64,000 bases of DNA from Streptomyces erythrochromogenes (GTDB lineage Bacteria; Actinomycetota; Actinomycetes; Streptomycetales; Streptomycetaceae): assembly GCF_036170895.1 (NCBI RefSeq), contig NZ_CP108036.1:7165501-7229500 (forward strand). Direction: 5' to 3'. Positions 53,364-63,397 of this stretch are shown one piece after another. The notes beneath the pieces were generated by a model. That model was not told the origin of the DNA, did not search any database, and saw only the letters and a program-made list of their open reading frames with translations. Made by a program: the position numbers and the translations under genes. Numbering within the stretch: position 1 is the first letter of the stretch; the number at the start of each line of letters is the position of its first letter.

Positions 53364-54302
53364 CTACGGGGAGACGGGCGCGGGTGTGTTCTCGGCGGTC
53401 ACGGTCACGCCCTCGGTGATGTTCTCCTCGGTCAGGACCAGGGGGCCGAACACGGGGTTCGAGGGCAGGTCGTAGCCGGGCGGGGCCTGGGTCTCCTGCC
53501 AGTAGTAGACGCCGGTCGGCAGGGTGCGGGTGCACGTCCCGTCGTTCGCGGTGGTGCAGGGGCCGCCGATCGGGGTGTCCGGGTTGCCACTGGTGGTCTG
53601 GAGCCCGGGGATGCCGTTGGTCTCCTCCCAGGGCTGGAAGACGGCGCCCTCCAGTGGCGCACCGGTCGGCCCGTCCTGCTTGACCACGGTGACGTCCCCG
53701 GTGGCGGGGGGCGTGGGTGTGTTCTCGGCGGTCACGGTCACGCCCTCGGTGATGTTCTCCTCGGTCAGGACCAGGGGGCCGAACACGGGGTTCAAGGGCA
53801 GGTCGTAGCCCGGCGGGGCCTGGGTCTCCTGCCAGTAGTAGACGCCGGTCGGCAGGGTGCGGGTGCAGGTGCCGTCGGCCGCGGTGGTGCAGGTGTCGCC
53901 GATCCGGGTGTCGGGGTCGCTGCCGGTGTTCTGGAGTCCCGGGATGCCGTTGGTCTCCTCCCAGAGCTGGAAGACGGCTCCGCCGAGGAGGTTGCCCGTC
54001 GCCGCGTCCTCCTTGACCACCCGGGCGTCACCGAGGGGCACACCGGGCCCCTCGCACCCAGGAGGTCCCGTGTCGCAGCGGGGCGGCGGGCACCATTCCC
54101 ACCCGGCGGCCACGGCGTGGTCCGGGCATGGGGCGGCGCTCCCGGCGGCCTGCTCAGCGACGGCCGGCCGGTCGCGGACGACAGCGCCCGCCTCGGCCCC
54201 CGCGGCGACCGCGGGTACCGAGAGCACCAGCGCCGTGGTCGCCGTCCCGAGGACCCAGGGCCGCCAGCCGGCCCGTGACCGGCGCAATTCGTTCGGTGCC
54301 AT
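53364..54302 (-). CDS. Secreted protein with two Cna-B (SpaA-type) repeats
   Basis: 312 residues from ATG 54302 (GGATGGAG upstream). The signal peptide is [25 protein letters not shown] Cys/Pro-rich segment ([21 protein letters not shown]) is followed by two nearly identical 111-residue Cna-B-like domains (about 92-202 and 203-312). Each has the VVKxD start, the GAVFQ(L/P)[11 protein letters not shown] block, a [22 protein letters not shown] core and the end [17 protein letters not shown]. These fold as prealbumin-like modules of Gram-positive surface proteins and often form isopeptide bonds. No LPXTG anchor or transmembrane tail is seen, so it may be secreted. It converges with the ArsR gene. 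Confidence 0.85.
   Translation of the reverse strand: MAPNELRRSRAGWRPWVLGTATTALVLSVPAVAAGAEAGAVVRDRPAVAEQAAGSAAPCPDHAVAAGWEWCPPPRCDTGPPGCEGPGVPLGDARVVKEDAATGNLLGGAVFQLWEETNGIPGLQNTGSDPDTRIGDTCTTAADGTCTRTLPTGVYYWQETQAPPGYDLPLNPVFGPLVLTEENITEGVTVTAENTPTPPATGDVTVVKQDGPTGAPLEGAVFQPWEETNGIPGLQTTSGNPDTPIGGPCTTANDGTCTRTLPTGVYYWQETQAPPGYDLPSNPVFGPLVLTEENITEGVTVTAENTPAPVSP
53385..54050 (-). repeat. Direct repeat of 333 bp encoding the two Cna-B domains
   Basis: The same sequence with few changes occurs twice with a period of exactly 333 bp (for example the GTGTGTTCTCGGCGGTCACG block near 53385 and again near 53718). The period equals 111 codons, so the reading frame is kept. High nucleotide identity suggests recent duplication or gene conversion and makes copy number changes likely. 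Confidence 0.8.
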
Positions 54303-54615
54303 GCCGCTCCATCCGCTGCCGCTCCGGGGTTCCGCTCCCGCCACATGATCGGGCCGCGTACGCGGCCCGGAGCGGCGACACTCCCGCACGGGGGCGGTCC
54401 GCCGGGACGACCACCCGGAAGCGCCACGGCCGGCGCGAGCGGGTACGGGTGCGAAGGGCTGCATCCGTGTTTCCTGGAGGGCACCGCTCGCCCACCGGGC
54501 GGGACGGCCGCCGCGAGGCCGGTGGACGCGCACAGGGCGGCCGTGCGCACCGTCGGGCACCGGCCCGCGCCTGCCAGTGCCCGGCCCGGATCCGTCCCGC
54601 GCCGAAGCGGGCCGG
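54303..54615. other. 313-bp intergenic region, no gene recognised
   Basis: Between the Cna-B protein start and the end of the ferredoxin reductase gene, both on the minus strand. GC-rich. Open frames here continue from neighbours but have no ribosome site or recognisable product. It should contain the Cna-B gene promoter, but I see no clear consensus. Confidence 0.5.
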
Positions 54616-55980
54616 CTACGCCTGCCCCACGTCCGCCGCGCCCAACAGGCCCGTCCAATCCGGGATCTTGACGGAGCGTCGGCCCAGGGAGCGTCCCAGG
54701 TCCGCCTCGGCCGACTCGATGGCCAGCCAGCCCGGCCACTCCACCGGGTGCAGGCCCGCCGCCCGCAGGGCGTCCAGCGGATCGCCGGGCAGTTCGCGCC
54801 GGGCCAGCGCCCCCGCGTCCTGGAGCAGCGAGGACGCGGTCTCCTTGGCGCACGGCCGGTTCGTGCCGATCACCCCGGTCGGGCCCCGCTTGATCCAGCC
54901 CGCCACGTACTCGCCGACCGAGGCCCGGCCCGCGCGCAGCACCCGTCCCGCCGCGTGCGGAACCGTGCCCTTCGCCGGGTCGAAGGGCAGCCCGGCCAGG
55001 GGCACGCCCATGTACCCGACCGAGCGCAGCACCAGCTGCGCCTCGACGTCCTCGTGGACGCCCGTCCCGGTGACCCCGCCGAGGCCGTCCGGAGCGGTCC
55101 GCTCGAAGCGCATCCCGGCGACCCGGCCGTCGGGCCCGCCCAGGACCTCCACCGGGCGCAGGTAGAACCGCAGCGCGATCCGGCGCGGCCCGGCGCCCGG
55201 GGCCTCACCGGCCCAGCCGCGCAGGACCTCCAGGTTGCGCCGCGCCACCGCCGGCAGCGCGGCGGCCGCGCCCGGATCGGTGTACAGGGGGTCCAGCGCC
55301 AGCTCGGCCGGGTCCGCCCAGGCGTCCACACCCGGCAGCGTGCCCAGCTCCCGTAGCTCCTTGGTGGTGAACTTGCCCTGGGAGGGGCCGCGTCGGGCCA
55401 CCATCGACACCCTGCGCACCCCGCTGTCCGCGAGCGCGCCGAGCGCCGGCTGCGGCATGTCCGTCGGTGCCAGCTCGGCCGTGCCGCGGGCCAGGATCCG
55501 GGTCACGTCCACCGCGACGTTGCCCGCCCCGACCACCACCGCCGAATCGACCCCGGGCAGGTCGAAGACCTCGGCGGCGGCATCCGGGTGCCCGCTGTAC
55601 CAGGACACGAAGGCCGTCGCGGAGTGCACCCCGGGCAGTTCCTCGCCGGGGATCCCCAGCAGCCGGTCCCGCGCCGCGCCCACGCAGTACACGACCGCGT
55701 GGTACAGCTCCAGCAGCCGTTGCGCCGGCAGGGCCGCCCCGCCGACCTCGACGTTCCCGAGGAAGCGGATCCGCTCGTCCTCCAGCACGGTGCGCAGACT
55801 GCCCTGCAGCGACTTGATCTTCTCGTGGTCCGGTGCGACCCCGTAGCGCACGAGCCCGTAGGGGGCGGGCAGCCGGTCCAGTACGTCGACCCGCACCCCG
55901 GGCACCTCGCGCTGCTGGACCAGCGTCTGGGCCGCGTAGACCCCGCTGGGGCCCGATCCGACGACGGCGACACGAAGCAC
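54616..55980 (-). CDS. Ferredoxin/adrenodoxin-type NADP+ reductase (FprA-like)
   Basis: 454 residues. Seen: N-terminal FAD motif [44 protein letters not shown], the NADP-binding [16 protein letters not shown], and the C-terminal block [24 protein letters not shown]. This is the mycobacterial FprA/adrenodoxin reductase family, which passes electrons from NADPH to ferredoxins that serve P450s. It could supply the P450 encoded at 6765, but it is 48 kb away and such reductases are general. Start ATG 55980 with GGGAGGAG upstream. Confidence 0.93.
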   Translation of the reverse strand: MLRVAVVGSGPSGVYAAQTLVQQREVPGVRVDVLDRLPAPYGLVRYGVAPDHEKIKSLQGSLRTVLEDERIRFLGNVEVGGAALPAQRLLELYHAVVYCVGAARDRLLGIPGEELPGVHSATAFVSWYSGHPDAAAEVFDLPGVDSAVVVGAGNVAVDVTRILARGTAELAPTDMPQPALGALADSGVRRVSMVARRGPSQGKFTTKELRELGTLPGVDAWADPAELALDPLYTDPGAAAALPAVARRNLEVLRGWAGEAPGAGPRRIALRFYLRPVEVLGGPDGRVAGMRFERTAPDGLGGVTGTGVHEDVEAQLVLRSVGYMGVPLAGLPFDPAKGTVPHAAGRVLRAGRASVGEYVAGWIKRGPTGVIGTNRPCAKETASSLLQDAGALARRELPGDPLDALRAAGLHPVEWPGWLAIESAEADLGRSLGRRSVKIPDWTGLLGAADVGQA

Positions 55981-56032
55981 GGCGGAGCTCCTCCCGCAGG
56001 TGGTCCCAGCATGACACCGGCTCCTTGCGGAG

Positions 56033-56734
56033 TCAGCCCATCGCGCGCATCCGGTGGATCTCGGCGCTCTGCGTGGCCACCACCTCGTTGGCCATCTCCT
56101 CGACGGCCGGGTTGTTCCCGCCGGCCAGCGCCTCGCCCGCCATCGTCAGAGCCCCCTCGTGGTGGGCGGTCATCAGCTTCAGGAAGAGCCGGTCGAAGTC
56201 GGCGCCCCTGGCGTCGGCCAGCTCCTTGAGCTGCTGCTCGGTCGCCATGCCCGGCATCGATCCGTGGTCGTGGTCGTGTCCGTGCCCGGGGGCGGTCGTG
56301 CCGGAGCCCGCCGTCGGCGCCGGATGGAGGGCCAGCCACTTCTGCATCGCGCCGATCTCGGGCTTCTGGGCGGCCGAGATCCGCTCCGCGAGCCGTTTGA
56401 CCGGGTCCGCCGCCGCGCGCTCGGGAGCCAAGGCGCTCATCGTCAGCGCCTGCCGGTGGTGTTCGATCATCCGCTGCACGTAGGACTGGTCGGCGGCGTT
56501 CGGGCTGTCGTCGGGTTTGGCCTTGGCGGCCTGTTCGGGGGTGAGCGTGCGGGACTTCTCGCCCGGCCTGCCCGGCGCGACGATCGAGGCCTGCCCGTCG
56601 TCGGCCCGGTCCGCACCGCCGTCCTGGCAGGCGGCGAGCGTCAGCAGGAGGCCGGCGGTGGCCGTCGCCGCGGCGAGCCGGAGGGGCCGCGCGGTCAAGG
56701 CCTTGCGGCCCCGGAGGTCTTTTGCCATGTCCAT
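56033..56734 (-). CDS. DUF305-family secreted lipoprotein
   Basis: 233 residues. The signal sequence ends in a lipobox, LLLTLAAC, at about residue 35, so it is likely to be lipid-anchored outside the membrane. Two DUF305 halves are visible, with SYVQRMIEHHRQALTMSALA and LKLMTAHHEGALTMAGEALAGGNNP; each has the conserved MIxHHxxAL-type His pair expected to bind metal. A His-rich linker (HGHDHDHGSMPGM) lies between them. The function is unknown; copper or other metal handling is often suggested for the family. Divergent from the LVIVD gene at 56810, 75 bp apart. Confidence 0.88.
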   Translation of the reverse strand: MDMAKDLRGRKALTARPLRLAAATATAGLLLTLAACQDGGADRADDGQASIVAPGRPGEKSRTLTPEQAAKAKPDDSPNAADQSYVQRMIEHHRQALTMSALAPERAAADPVKRLAERISAAQKPEIGAMQKWLALHPAPTAGSGTTAPGHGHDHDHGSMPGMATEQQLKELADARGADFDRLFLKLMTAHHEGALTMAGEALAGGNNPAVEEMANEVVATQSAEIHRMRAMG

Positions 56735-56809
56735 GAAGGGAAGATACTGCCGGGGTCCTGGTTCCGTTCCCCTGCGGACGGAACCGATCGGGCTCCCATG
56801 GGAGGCACA

Positions 56810-58294
<1,485 letters not shown>

Positions 58295-58305
58295 ACCGAG
58301 TGAGG

Positions 58306-58938
58306 TCAGGGGTGTGAGGGAAACGTTCCGCCGGGCGGCAGCCCGCCGTCCGGCGGAACACCGAGCTCCCAGTCCAGCCCGTAGCGCTGGAACAGCTCCG
58401 CCCGCAGCCGCACGGCCGGCATCGGGGCCCCGGGCAGCAGCACCGCCACGACCGCGCCCATCAGCAGGGCGCGCAGCAGCGGGTAGTCCGCGTCCACGTC
58501 CGCCGAGCCGTACCGGGCGACGGTGTCCCGCAGCAGCTCGGCCAGCCGCCGCTGCTCCGGGCACTGCACGAACCCGTCGGCGGTGAGGATGCCGGCCATG
58601 TGCGTCCGCATCAGCAGCGGTTCGTCCCGGGCGAGCCCCAGGATCGCGTCGATGGCGCGCGCCAGCAGCTCCCGCCCGTCCTCGCTGCGGGGCTCCCGCT
58701 CCAGCGCGGCGCCCAGGGTGAGGTGCATCAGCCGGTGCACGGCCGACTGCAGCAACTGGCGTTTGCCCGGGAAGTAGTACGAGACCAGGCCGCGCGCAGC
58801 GCCCGCCCGGTCGGCGATGTCGCCGAGGGTCGTGGCCTCGTAGCCGCGCTCGGCGACGAGCTCCACCGTGGACTGCAGCAGCCGCTCCCGGGAACGTCTG
58901 CGCAATTCTTCATTGACCGATGCGCTGCGCGGGGACAT
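58306..58938 (-). CDS. TetR-family transcriptional regulator
   Basis: 210 residues from ATG 58938 (AGGAG six to ten bases upstream). N-terminal HTH: RERLLQSTVELVAERGYEATTLGDIADRAGAARGLVSYYFPGKRQLL. The ligand-binding C-terminal domain is not assignable to a subgroup. The upstream region has a 19-bp near-palindrome typical of TetR autoregulation. The regulated target is not obvious; genes to either side are an LVIVD protein (convergent) and a membrane protein (same strand). Confidence 0.9.
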   Translation of the reverse strand: MSPRSASVNEELRRRSRERLLQSTVELVAERGYEATTLGDIADRAGAARGLVSYYFPGKRQLLQSAVHRLMHLTLGAALEREPRSEDGRELLARAIDAILGLARDEPLLMRTHMAGILTADGFVQCPEQRRLAELLRDTVARYGSADVDADYPLLRALLMGAVVAVLLPGAPMPAVRLRAELFQRYGLDWELGVPPDGGLPPGGTFPSHP

Positions 58939-58951
58939 GCTTACTCCTGCG

Positions 58952-58970
58952 TTGACTGGCTCACAGCCAA
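58952..58970. promoter_or_regulatory. Probable TetR operator
   Basis: TTGACTGGCTCACAGCCAA, a 19-bp near-palindrome (TTGxCTG...CAGxCAA, one mismatch pair) located 13 bp upstream of the TetR start. On the minus strand a TATATT -10-like box overlaps its edge, so binding would block the gene's own promoter. Confidence 0.55.
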
Positions 58971-59093
58971 TATACTCAGCGCACGGGGTCGCCTGCTCTG
59001 GGTGACACGGGGGATCATCCAGGGCAGGCCACGCCACTCGCGGCCGGCCTCGGTTCCAGGGGCTCGGCAGGGCGTCGCGCATCAGGCCCGGTG

Positions 59094-60251
59094 TCAGGGT
59101 TGGGGAGTCGCCGGCATACCGTTCGGCCCGCGGACGGCGTCCAGGACGGCCTGCCCCTGGCTGTCCACGAACTTGGTGAACAGCTGCTGGGAGTACCCGA
59201 AGATGACCGCCCACGCGATGATCTGAGCCGTGGAGTCGAGAGCGCTGAGGCCGGGCACGAAGCCGCCGCGCATGAGGAGCAGCCCCAGCGGAGCCGTGAG
59301 GGCGCCCGTCGGCAGCTTCAGGAGGGCCAGGACGACCGGCACGTTGTAGGGCAGTGCGGTCCCCCTGATCCGCCGCAGGGTCGCAGCGGACGCAATGGCC
59401 GCGGCCACGACACCCACGGTCTCGACGACGATGTAGTCGTACTTCTGAGCGGTCGCGGCGAGCATGGCGGTGGTCGGTGGAGTCGTCCCGGTGTCCCTGC
59501 TGTTCGACGGGCACACCACCTCGTACTCGCCGCCGCTCTCCGGGGTGAAACACAGCGGAATCGCGTTCTTCCACGCGAAGGTCAGGACCGCGACCAGGAC
59601 CGCGGCCAGGAACAGGGCTCCGGTCACGGAGGCGACGATCCACACGAAGCTGCGGACGCGGAGGGTCTCCCTCCGCAGGAGTCGTCTGGCATGGCTGACC
59701 GTCTCGGCGAGGAAGGCACGCTCGCTCGGCGTGAGGCTGACGGCGGTCGCGCCCGGATCGAGCTCGTCGTGCTGGATCTTGCGCGCGAGCTCCGCCGCAC
59801 GGATGCGACGCGGGTCGTCGGCGGCGAAGTGCTCGTCGATCAGCGCCAGCATCTGGGGGAGCAGGGCCTTGATGTCCTCGCCGGAGGCCATCCAGACCAT
59901 GAGGTTCAAGGTCGTGTCGACGTGTGACTGGGCGACCCCGAGGTGCGCTGCCCGCCGTACGCGCGGATGCGAGTGGTGTTCCAGCACGGACCGGGCCTGC
60001 CGGAGCCCCTCGACGGCCTTCTCGGCGTAGGCCGGTGCCAGGTCGCGTCGCTCCGGGTCGGCCAGCGCCCGTGTCAACAGGGCGTCCAGGATGGCCTCCA
60101 GCTCGGAGATCCTCGCGTGCAGCCCCTCCTTCTGCTCCCACGGGCCCATCTCTCCGCGGGAGGCGCTGAACGGCAACCGGACGCGGAGCCACCCTTTCGT
60201 CTGCCTCAGCCACCCCTTGTCGACCGGTGGCCCATCCTTCGCGTCCGCCAT
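59094..60251 (-). CDS. Membrane protein of unknown function
   Basis: 385 residues from ATG 60251, preceded by GGGAGG; a GTG at 60269 would add six residues. The N-terminal 195 residues are soluble and helical (RISELEAILDALLTRAL, VRRAAHLGVAQSHVDTTLNLMVW). They are followed by a strong transmembrane segment (FVWIVASVTGALFLAAVLVAVL), an external loop with two cysteines (IPLCFTPESGGEYEVVCPS), and two or three more membrane segments near residues 255-360. I recognise no family. The loop's cysteines could form a disulfide. Confidence 0.75.
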   Translation of the reverse strand: MADAKDGPPVDKGWLRQTKGWLRVRLPFSASRGEMGPWEQKEGLHARISELEAILDALLTRALADPERRDLAPAYAEKAVEGLRQARSVLEHHSHPRVRRAAHLGVAQSHVDTTLNLMVWMASGEDIKALLPQMLALIDEHFAADDPRRIRAAELARKIQHDELDPGATAVSLTPSERAFLAETVSHARRLLRRETLRVRSFVWIVASVTGALFLAAVLVAVLTFAWKNAIPLCFTPESGGEYEVVCPSNSRDTGTTPPTTAMLAATAQKYDYIVVETVGVVAAAIASAATLRRIRGTALPYNVPVVLALLKLPTGALTAPLGLLLMRGGFVPGLSALDSTAQIIAWAVIFGYSQQLFTKFVDSQGQAVLDAVRGPNGMPATPQP

Positions 60252-60412
60252 CGGGCCTCCCTCGCTCACGTCACGGCTGCACGACGAGGGTCGGCAGGAG
60301 CCGGGCGCGCCTGCACGGCAACTCGCTCGGCCGGCCGACGAGGTTCACCGGAGAAACGATGTGGCAACTACGCCGATCGGCCCCCGGGCGGCCGCCCCCC
60401 CCGGACGACCCC

Positions 60413-61063
60413 TCACCGCTCCTGCGGGCGCGGGGCAGGTCTGCGGCCGCCGACGGAGACCGATGCCGCGAGGACCACCAGGGCCGCGCCCAGGAGCCAG
60501 CCCGCCAGGACGTCCGAGAACCAGTGCACGCCGAGGTAGAGCCGGGTGAAGCCGACGCCGAGGACCGTCACGGCCGCCGCGGCCCAGGCGGCCGGGGCCC
60601 ACTTCGGAGCCGGGCCGGGGATCAGCCACAGCAGCATCCCGCACACCACCGTCGCCGTCAGGGCGTGGCCCGACGGGTAGGCCGCGTAGTGCGCCGAGTC
60701 CACCGGGTCCGACCACACCGGGCGCTCCCGCCCCACCGCCGCCTTCAGCCCCTGCTGCACCAGCGTGGCCACCACCGCGGCGAGCGCCACCCGCAGTGCC
60801 CGCTCCCGGTCGCCCCGCCACCACAGCAGGAAGCAGGCCGCGGTCGCCAGCACCCTCATCGTCCACGGGTCCCAGACCCAGTCGGACAGCACCCGCATGG
60901 ACTGCGTGACCCCGGAGTGGGCGACGGCATGGGCGTGCAGGTCCCGCGCGACCCGTTCGTCCCAGGCGAGCAGGGGCTGCCAGCCCGCGACCACCAGGGC
61001 GGTCAGCACCGCCCCGAGCAGCGCGCAGCCGATCCCCATCCACCGAAATAGATCGTTCCGCAT
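60413..61063 (-). CDS. PAP2-family membrane phosphatase
   Basis: 216 residues with five to six membrane segments. The three phosphatase motifs are present: KAAVGRERP (KxxxxxxRP), YPSGHA (PSGH), and SR-like TRLYLGVHWFSDVLAG (xRxxxxxHxxxD). Such enzymes dephosphorylate phosphatidic acid, undecaprenyl diphosphate or related lipids on the outer membrane face. Starts at ATG 61063. The next gene upstream on the same strand is the M56 peptidase, 46 bp away. Confidence 0.92.
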   Translation of the reverse strand: MRNDLFRWMGIGCALLGAVLTALVVAGWQPLLAWDERVARDLHAHAVAHSGVTQSMRVLSDWVWDPWTMRVLATAACFLLWWRGDRERALRVALAAVVATLVQQGLKAAVGRERPVWSDPVDSAHYAAYPSGHALTATVVCGMLLWLIPGPAPKWAPAAWAAAAVTVLGVGFTRLYLGVHWFSDVLAGWLLGAALVVLAASVSVGGRRPAPRPQER

Positions 61064-61109
61064 AAGGGGATCCTCGCACCGGCGGCGGCCGGGCGGAGCC
61101 GGGCTCGCG

Positions 61110-62054
61110 CTACGTGAGCGCGCTCAGTCCCGGTACGAAGGCCACCAGCAGGGGGATCGCCGGTACCAGCGTGGCCAGCGCGGTCAGCCGCAGCCGGCGG
61201 CCGGGGGAGAGCCGGGGCGCGGCCGACAGCAGCCTGCGCACTCGCTGCGGGACGTGCGCCTCCGGCGCCGAGGAGGCCGCGAACACCCCGCGGTCCTCGT
61301 TGAGTCCGACGAGCGCCAGCGCGACCGTCAGCCGCCCGAACCGCCGCGAGGCCATGTCGTCGGCGGCCAGCTCCACCAGCCGGTGCATCTCCGCCTCGAA
61401 GGCCGCGAAGACCGGCACCTGAGGGAACCCCCGGGCCAGCGCCCGCGAACAGTGCAGCAGCCAGTCGTGGCGGGCCGTCGCGTGCCCCTGCTCGTGCGCC
61501 ATCACGGCATCCAGCTGGCTGCCCTTGAGCCGGCCCAGCGCCGCCGTCGTGACCACCAGCTGCGGGGCCGCACCCGGCAGCCACCAGGCTTCCGGTCGCG
61601 GACCCTCCAGTACGACGAGCCGCGCGCCCACCGGGTCCTCCCCGGGCAGCAGCGGGGCCCGCTCCAGCAGTTCGCTGCCCTGCGCACGCCGCCGGGCCCG
61701 GGCCCGCAGCACCTCCCCGGTCAGCATCGCCCCGGTCCACAGGCCGCCGCCCGCGAGGGCGAGCGCGGTGGCGGCGGCCCACGGGCCGCCGGAAGCGCCC
61801 AGCGCGTACGCGTCGACCACCCCGTGCGGGGCGGCGGCGAAGAGCCGGCCCCGGACCGCCTGCCAGGCCGCGGCGGCGCTCAGCAGCATGGACAGCCCGA
61901 AGCACAGCAGCACCGCGCCGACGACGCACTGCCACACCCACAGGGCCACGACCGGTTCTCGTTCGGGCCACTGGGCCCGGGCCAGCAGGCGGGGGGCGAG
62001 CACCGCGGTCAGGGCGCCGAGCACAAGGAGGGCGGCGGGGACCATCATGGCCAC
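61110..62054 (-). CDS. M56 (BlaR1-type) membrane metallopeptidase
   Basis: 314 residues. Membrane segments near both ends flank a cytosolic zinc-peptidase domain with the motif HEQGH (HExxH) and the downstream ligand region LVELAADDMASRRFG. This is the M56 family; in actinobacteria such genes often pair with a BlaI/CopY repressor, but none is seen here. It may start at GTG 62054 or ATG 62048; neither has a strong ribosome site. The role is probably regulated membrane proteolysis, with unknown substrate. Confidence 0.88.
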   Translation of the reverse strand: MAMMVPAALLVLGALTAVLAPRLLARAQWPEREPVVALWVWQCVVGAVLLCFGLSMLLSAAAAWQAVRGRLFAAAPHGVVDAYALGASGGPWAAATALALAGGGLWTGAMLTGEVLRARARRRAQGSELLERAPLLPGEDPVGARLVVLEGPRPEAWWLPGAAPQLVVTTAALGRLKGSQLDAVMAHEQGHATARHDWLLHCSRALARGFPQVPVFAAFEAEMHRLVELAADDMASRRFGRLTVALALVGLNEDRGVFAASSAPEAHVPQRVRRLLSAAPRLSPGRRLRLTALATLVPAIPLLVAFVPGLSALT

Positions 62055-62130
62055 CAGCCTATGAGCGCCGGCCTACCTGCGGGTATGAGACGGGGGCATT
62101 GGTGACGCAGGACACGTTTGCCGGAGGCGG

Positions 62131-62700
62131 TCACATCGACAGCAGCATCGCCAACATCCCCATTCCCATGGCGAGTCGGCAGGCCCTGACGAGCTCCGTG
62201 GACATGACGTGCACGGGCGCGGGCGGCACGGACGGGAGGGCGGACGAGGGCGCGGGGACCGCACCGCCCGCGGTGATCAGCCGAGTGCCGCCGAGCACCA
62301 CGTAGCCGGCGTAGTAGAGCAGGAGCGCCCCGGTCAGCAGCGGCAGCCCCGCGCCCTGCCCGTGTCCGTGCCCGCCGCCGGGACCCGCTGCGGCTGCCAT
62401 GTAGACCATCGTCAGCGAACCCACCAGGTGGTGCGCGTGGTGCGCCCCGCCCCGCAGCAGCCACAGGGCGTGCACGGCCGCGGCGCAGAAGACCGCGCCC
62501 AGCACGGGCGGCCGCCACGCGCCGCCGTCCCCGAGGGGCACCGCCATCAGCGCCATGCCGAACCCCATCACCGCCTCCCCGGCGGCGGCCCCGCCCCGTC
62601 CGCGCGCCCGCCGCAGGCAGTACGCACCGCTCACCGCACACAGGATCATTAGCAGCCAGGAGGAGACGGAGGCGGAGAGGGGCGAGGCGGATCCGTGCAC
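62131..62700 (-). CDS. DUF5134 membrane protein
   Basis: 189 residues from GTG 62700, with GGGAGG seven bases upstream. Five to six hydrophobic helices, His-rich loops (GGAHHAHHLVGS, GPGGGHGHGQG) and a C-terminal MSTELVRACRLAMGMGMLAMLLSM, all typical of the actinobacterial DUF5134 family. The function is unknown; the histidine clusters and membrane placement suggest metal handling. It lies between the M56 peptidase and a divergent GNAT gene. Confidence 0.8.
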   Translation of the reverse strand: MHGSASPLSASVSSWLLMILCAVSGAYCLRRARGRGGAAAGEAVMGFGMALMAVPLGDGGAWRPPVLGAVFCAAAVHALWLLRGGAHHAHHLVGSLTMVYMAAAAGPGGGHGHGQGAGLPLLTGALLLYYAGYVVLGGTRLITAGGAVPAPSSALPSVPPAPVHVMSTELVRACRLAMGMGMLAMLLSM

Positions 62701-62830
62701 GGCGGAACCTCCCGGTTCGTCGGCGTCACGGGGAGAGATGCCCTTCTCACGCGGCCCCCACTCGGCTCCGGGATAGGCTCTCCCTGCCGTCCCAGGCTTG
62801 TCATATGCCGCCGCATCGAACGGAGCGCCC

Positions 62831-63376
62831 ATGTCGACCGCCCAGCCCGCAGCCCTCAGCTTCCGCAGCGCCGTCGAGGCGGACGTACCGGAACTGGTGG
62901 TGCTCGTGGAGTCCGCGTACCGCGGGGACGCCAGTCGGGCCGGCTGGACCACCGAGGCGGACTACCTGGACGGACAGCGCACCGACCCGGACGGGGTCCG
63001 CGCCGTCATCGACAGCGAGGACGGGGTCCTGCTCGTCGTCGAGCGCTCGGGCGAGCTCGTCGCCTGCTGCCACATCGAACACCGCGGCGACCACGCCTAC
63101 TTCGGCATGTTCGCCGTCCGTCCGGGGCTCCAGGGCGGCGGCCTCGGCAAGGAGATCCTCGCCGAGGCGGAGCGCCGCGCCCGCGAGACGTGGGGTGCCC
63201 GGGAGATGCGGATGACGGTGGTGAACGTGCGGGAGGAGCTCATCGCCTACTACGTGCGCCGCGGCTACCGGCGCACCGGCGAGCTGAGCCCCTTCCCGTA
63301 CGGCGACGAGCGCTTCGGCATCCCGCTCCGCGACGACCTCGCCTTCGAACTGCTGGTCAAGCCGCTCCAGCCGTGA
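62831..63376 (+). CDS. GNAT-family N-acetyltransferase
   Basis: 181 residues from ATG 62831 with GGAGC four bases upstream; the frame is open to 62798 but without a ribosome site. The acetyl-CoA loop is FAVRPGLQGGGLGKEILAEAE, followed by MTVVNVREELIAYYVRRGYRRTGEL. The N-terminal SAYRGDASRAGWTTEADYLDGQRTD block places it in a common actinobacterial GNAT subgroup of unknown substrate. It is convergent with the phosphodiesterase gene, 21 bp apart. Confidence 0.88.
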   Translation: MSTAQPAALSFRSAVEADVPELVVLVESAYRGDASRAGWTTEADYLDGQRTDPDGVRAVIDSEDGVLLVVERSGELVACCHIEHRGDHAYFGMFAVRPGLQGGGLGKEILAEAERRARETWGAREMRMTVVNVREELIAYYVRRGYRRTGELSPFPYGDERFGIPLRDDLAFELLVKPLQP

Positions 63377-63397
63377 GCCGCCCGCCCGTTGGTCCGC

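Noticed and set aside
53364..54560. Longer N-terminus for the Cna-B protein
   Set aside because: The extra residues precede the signal peptide, are Arg/Pro rich and lack a ribosome site; ATG 54302 starts a normal signal sequence.
54616..55980. Dedicated redox partner for the cluster P450
   Set aside because: The ferredoxin reductase is 48 kb from the P450 and of a general family; no ferredoxin gene is beside either.
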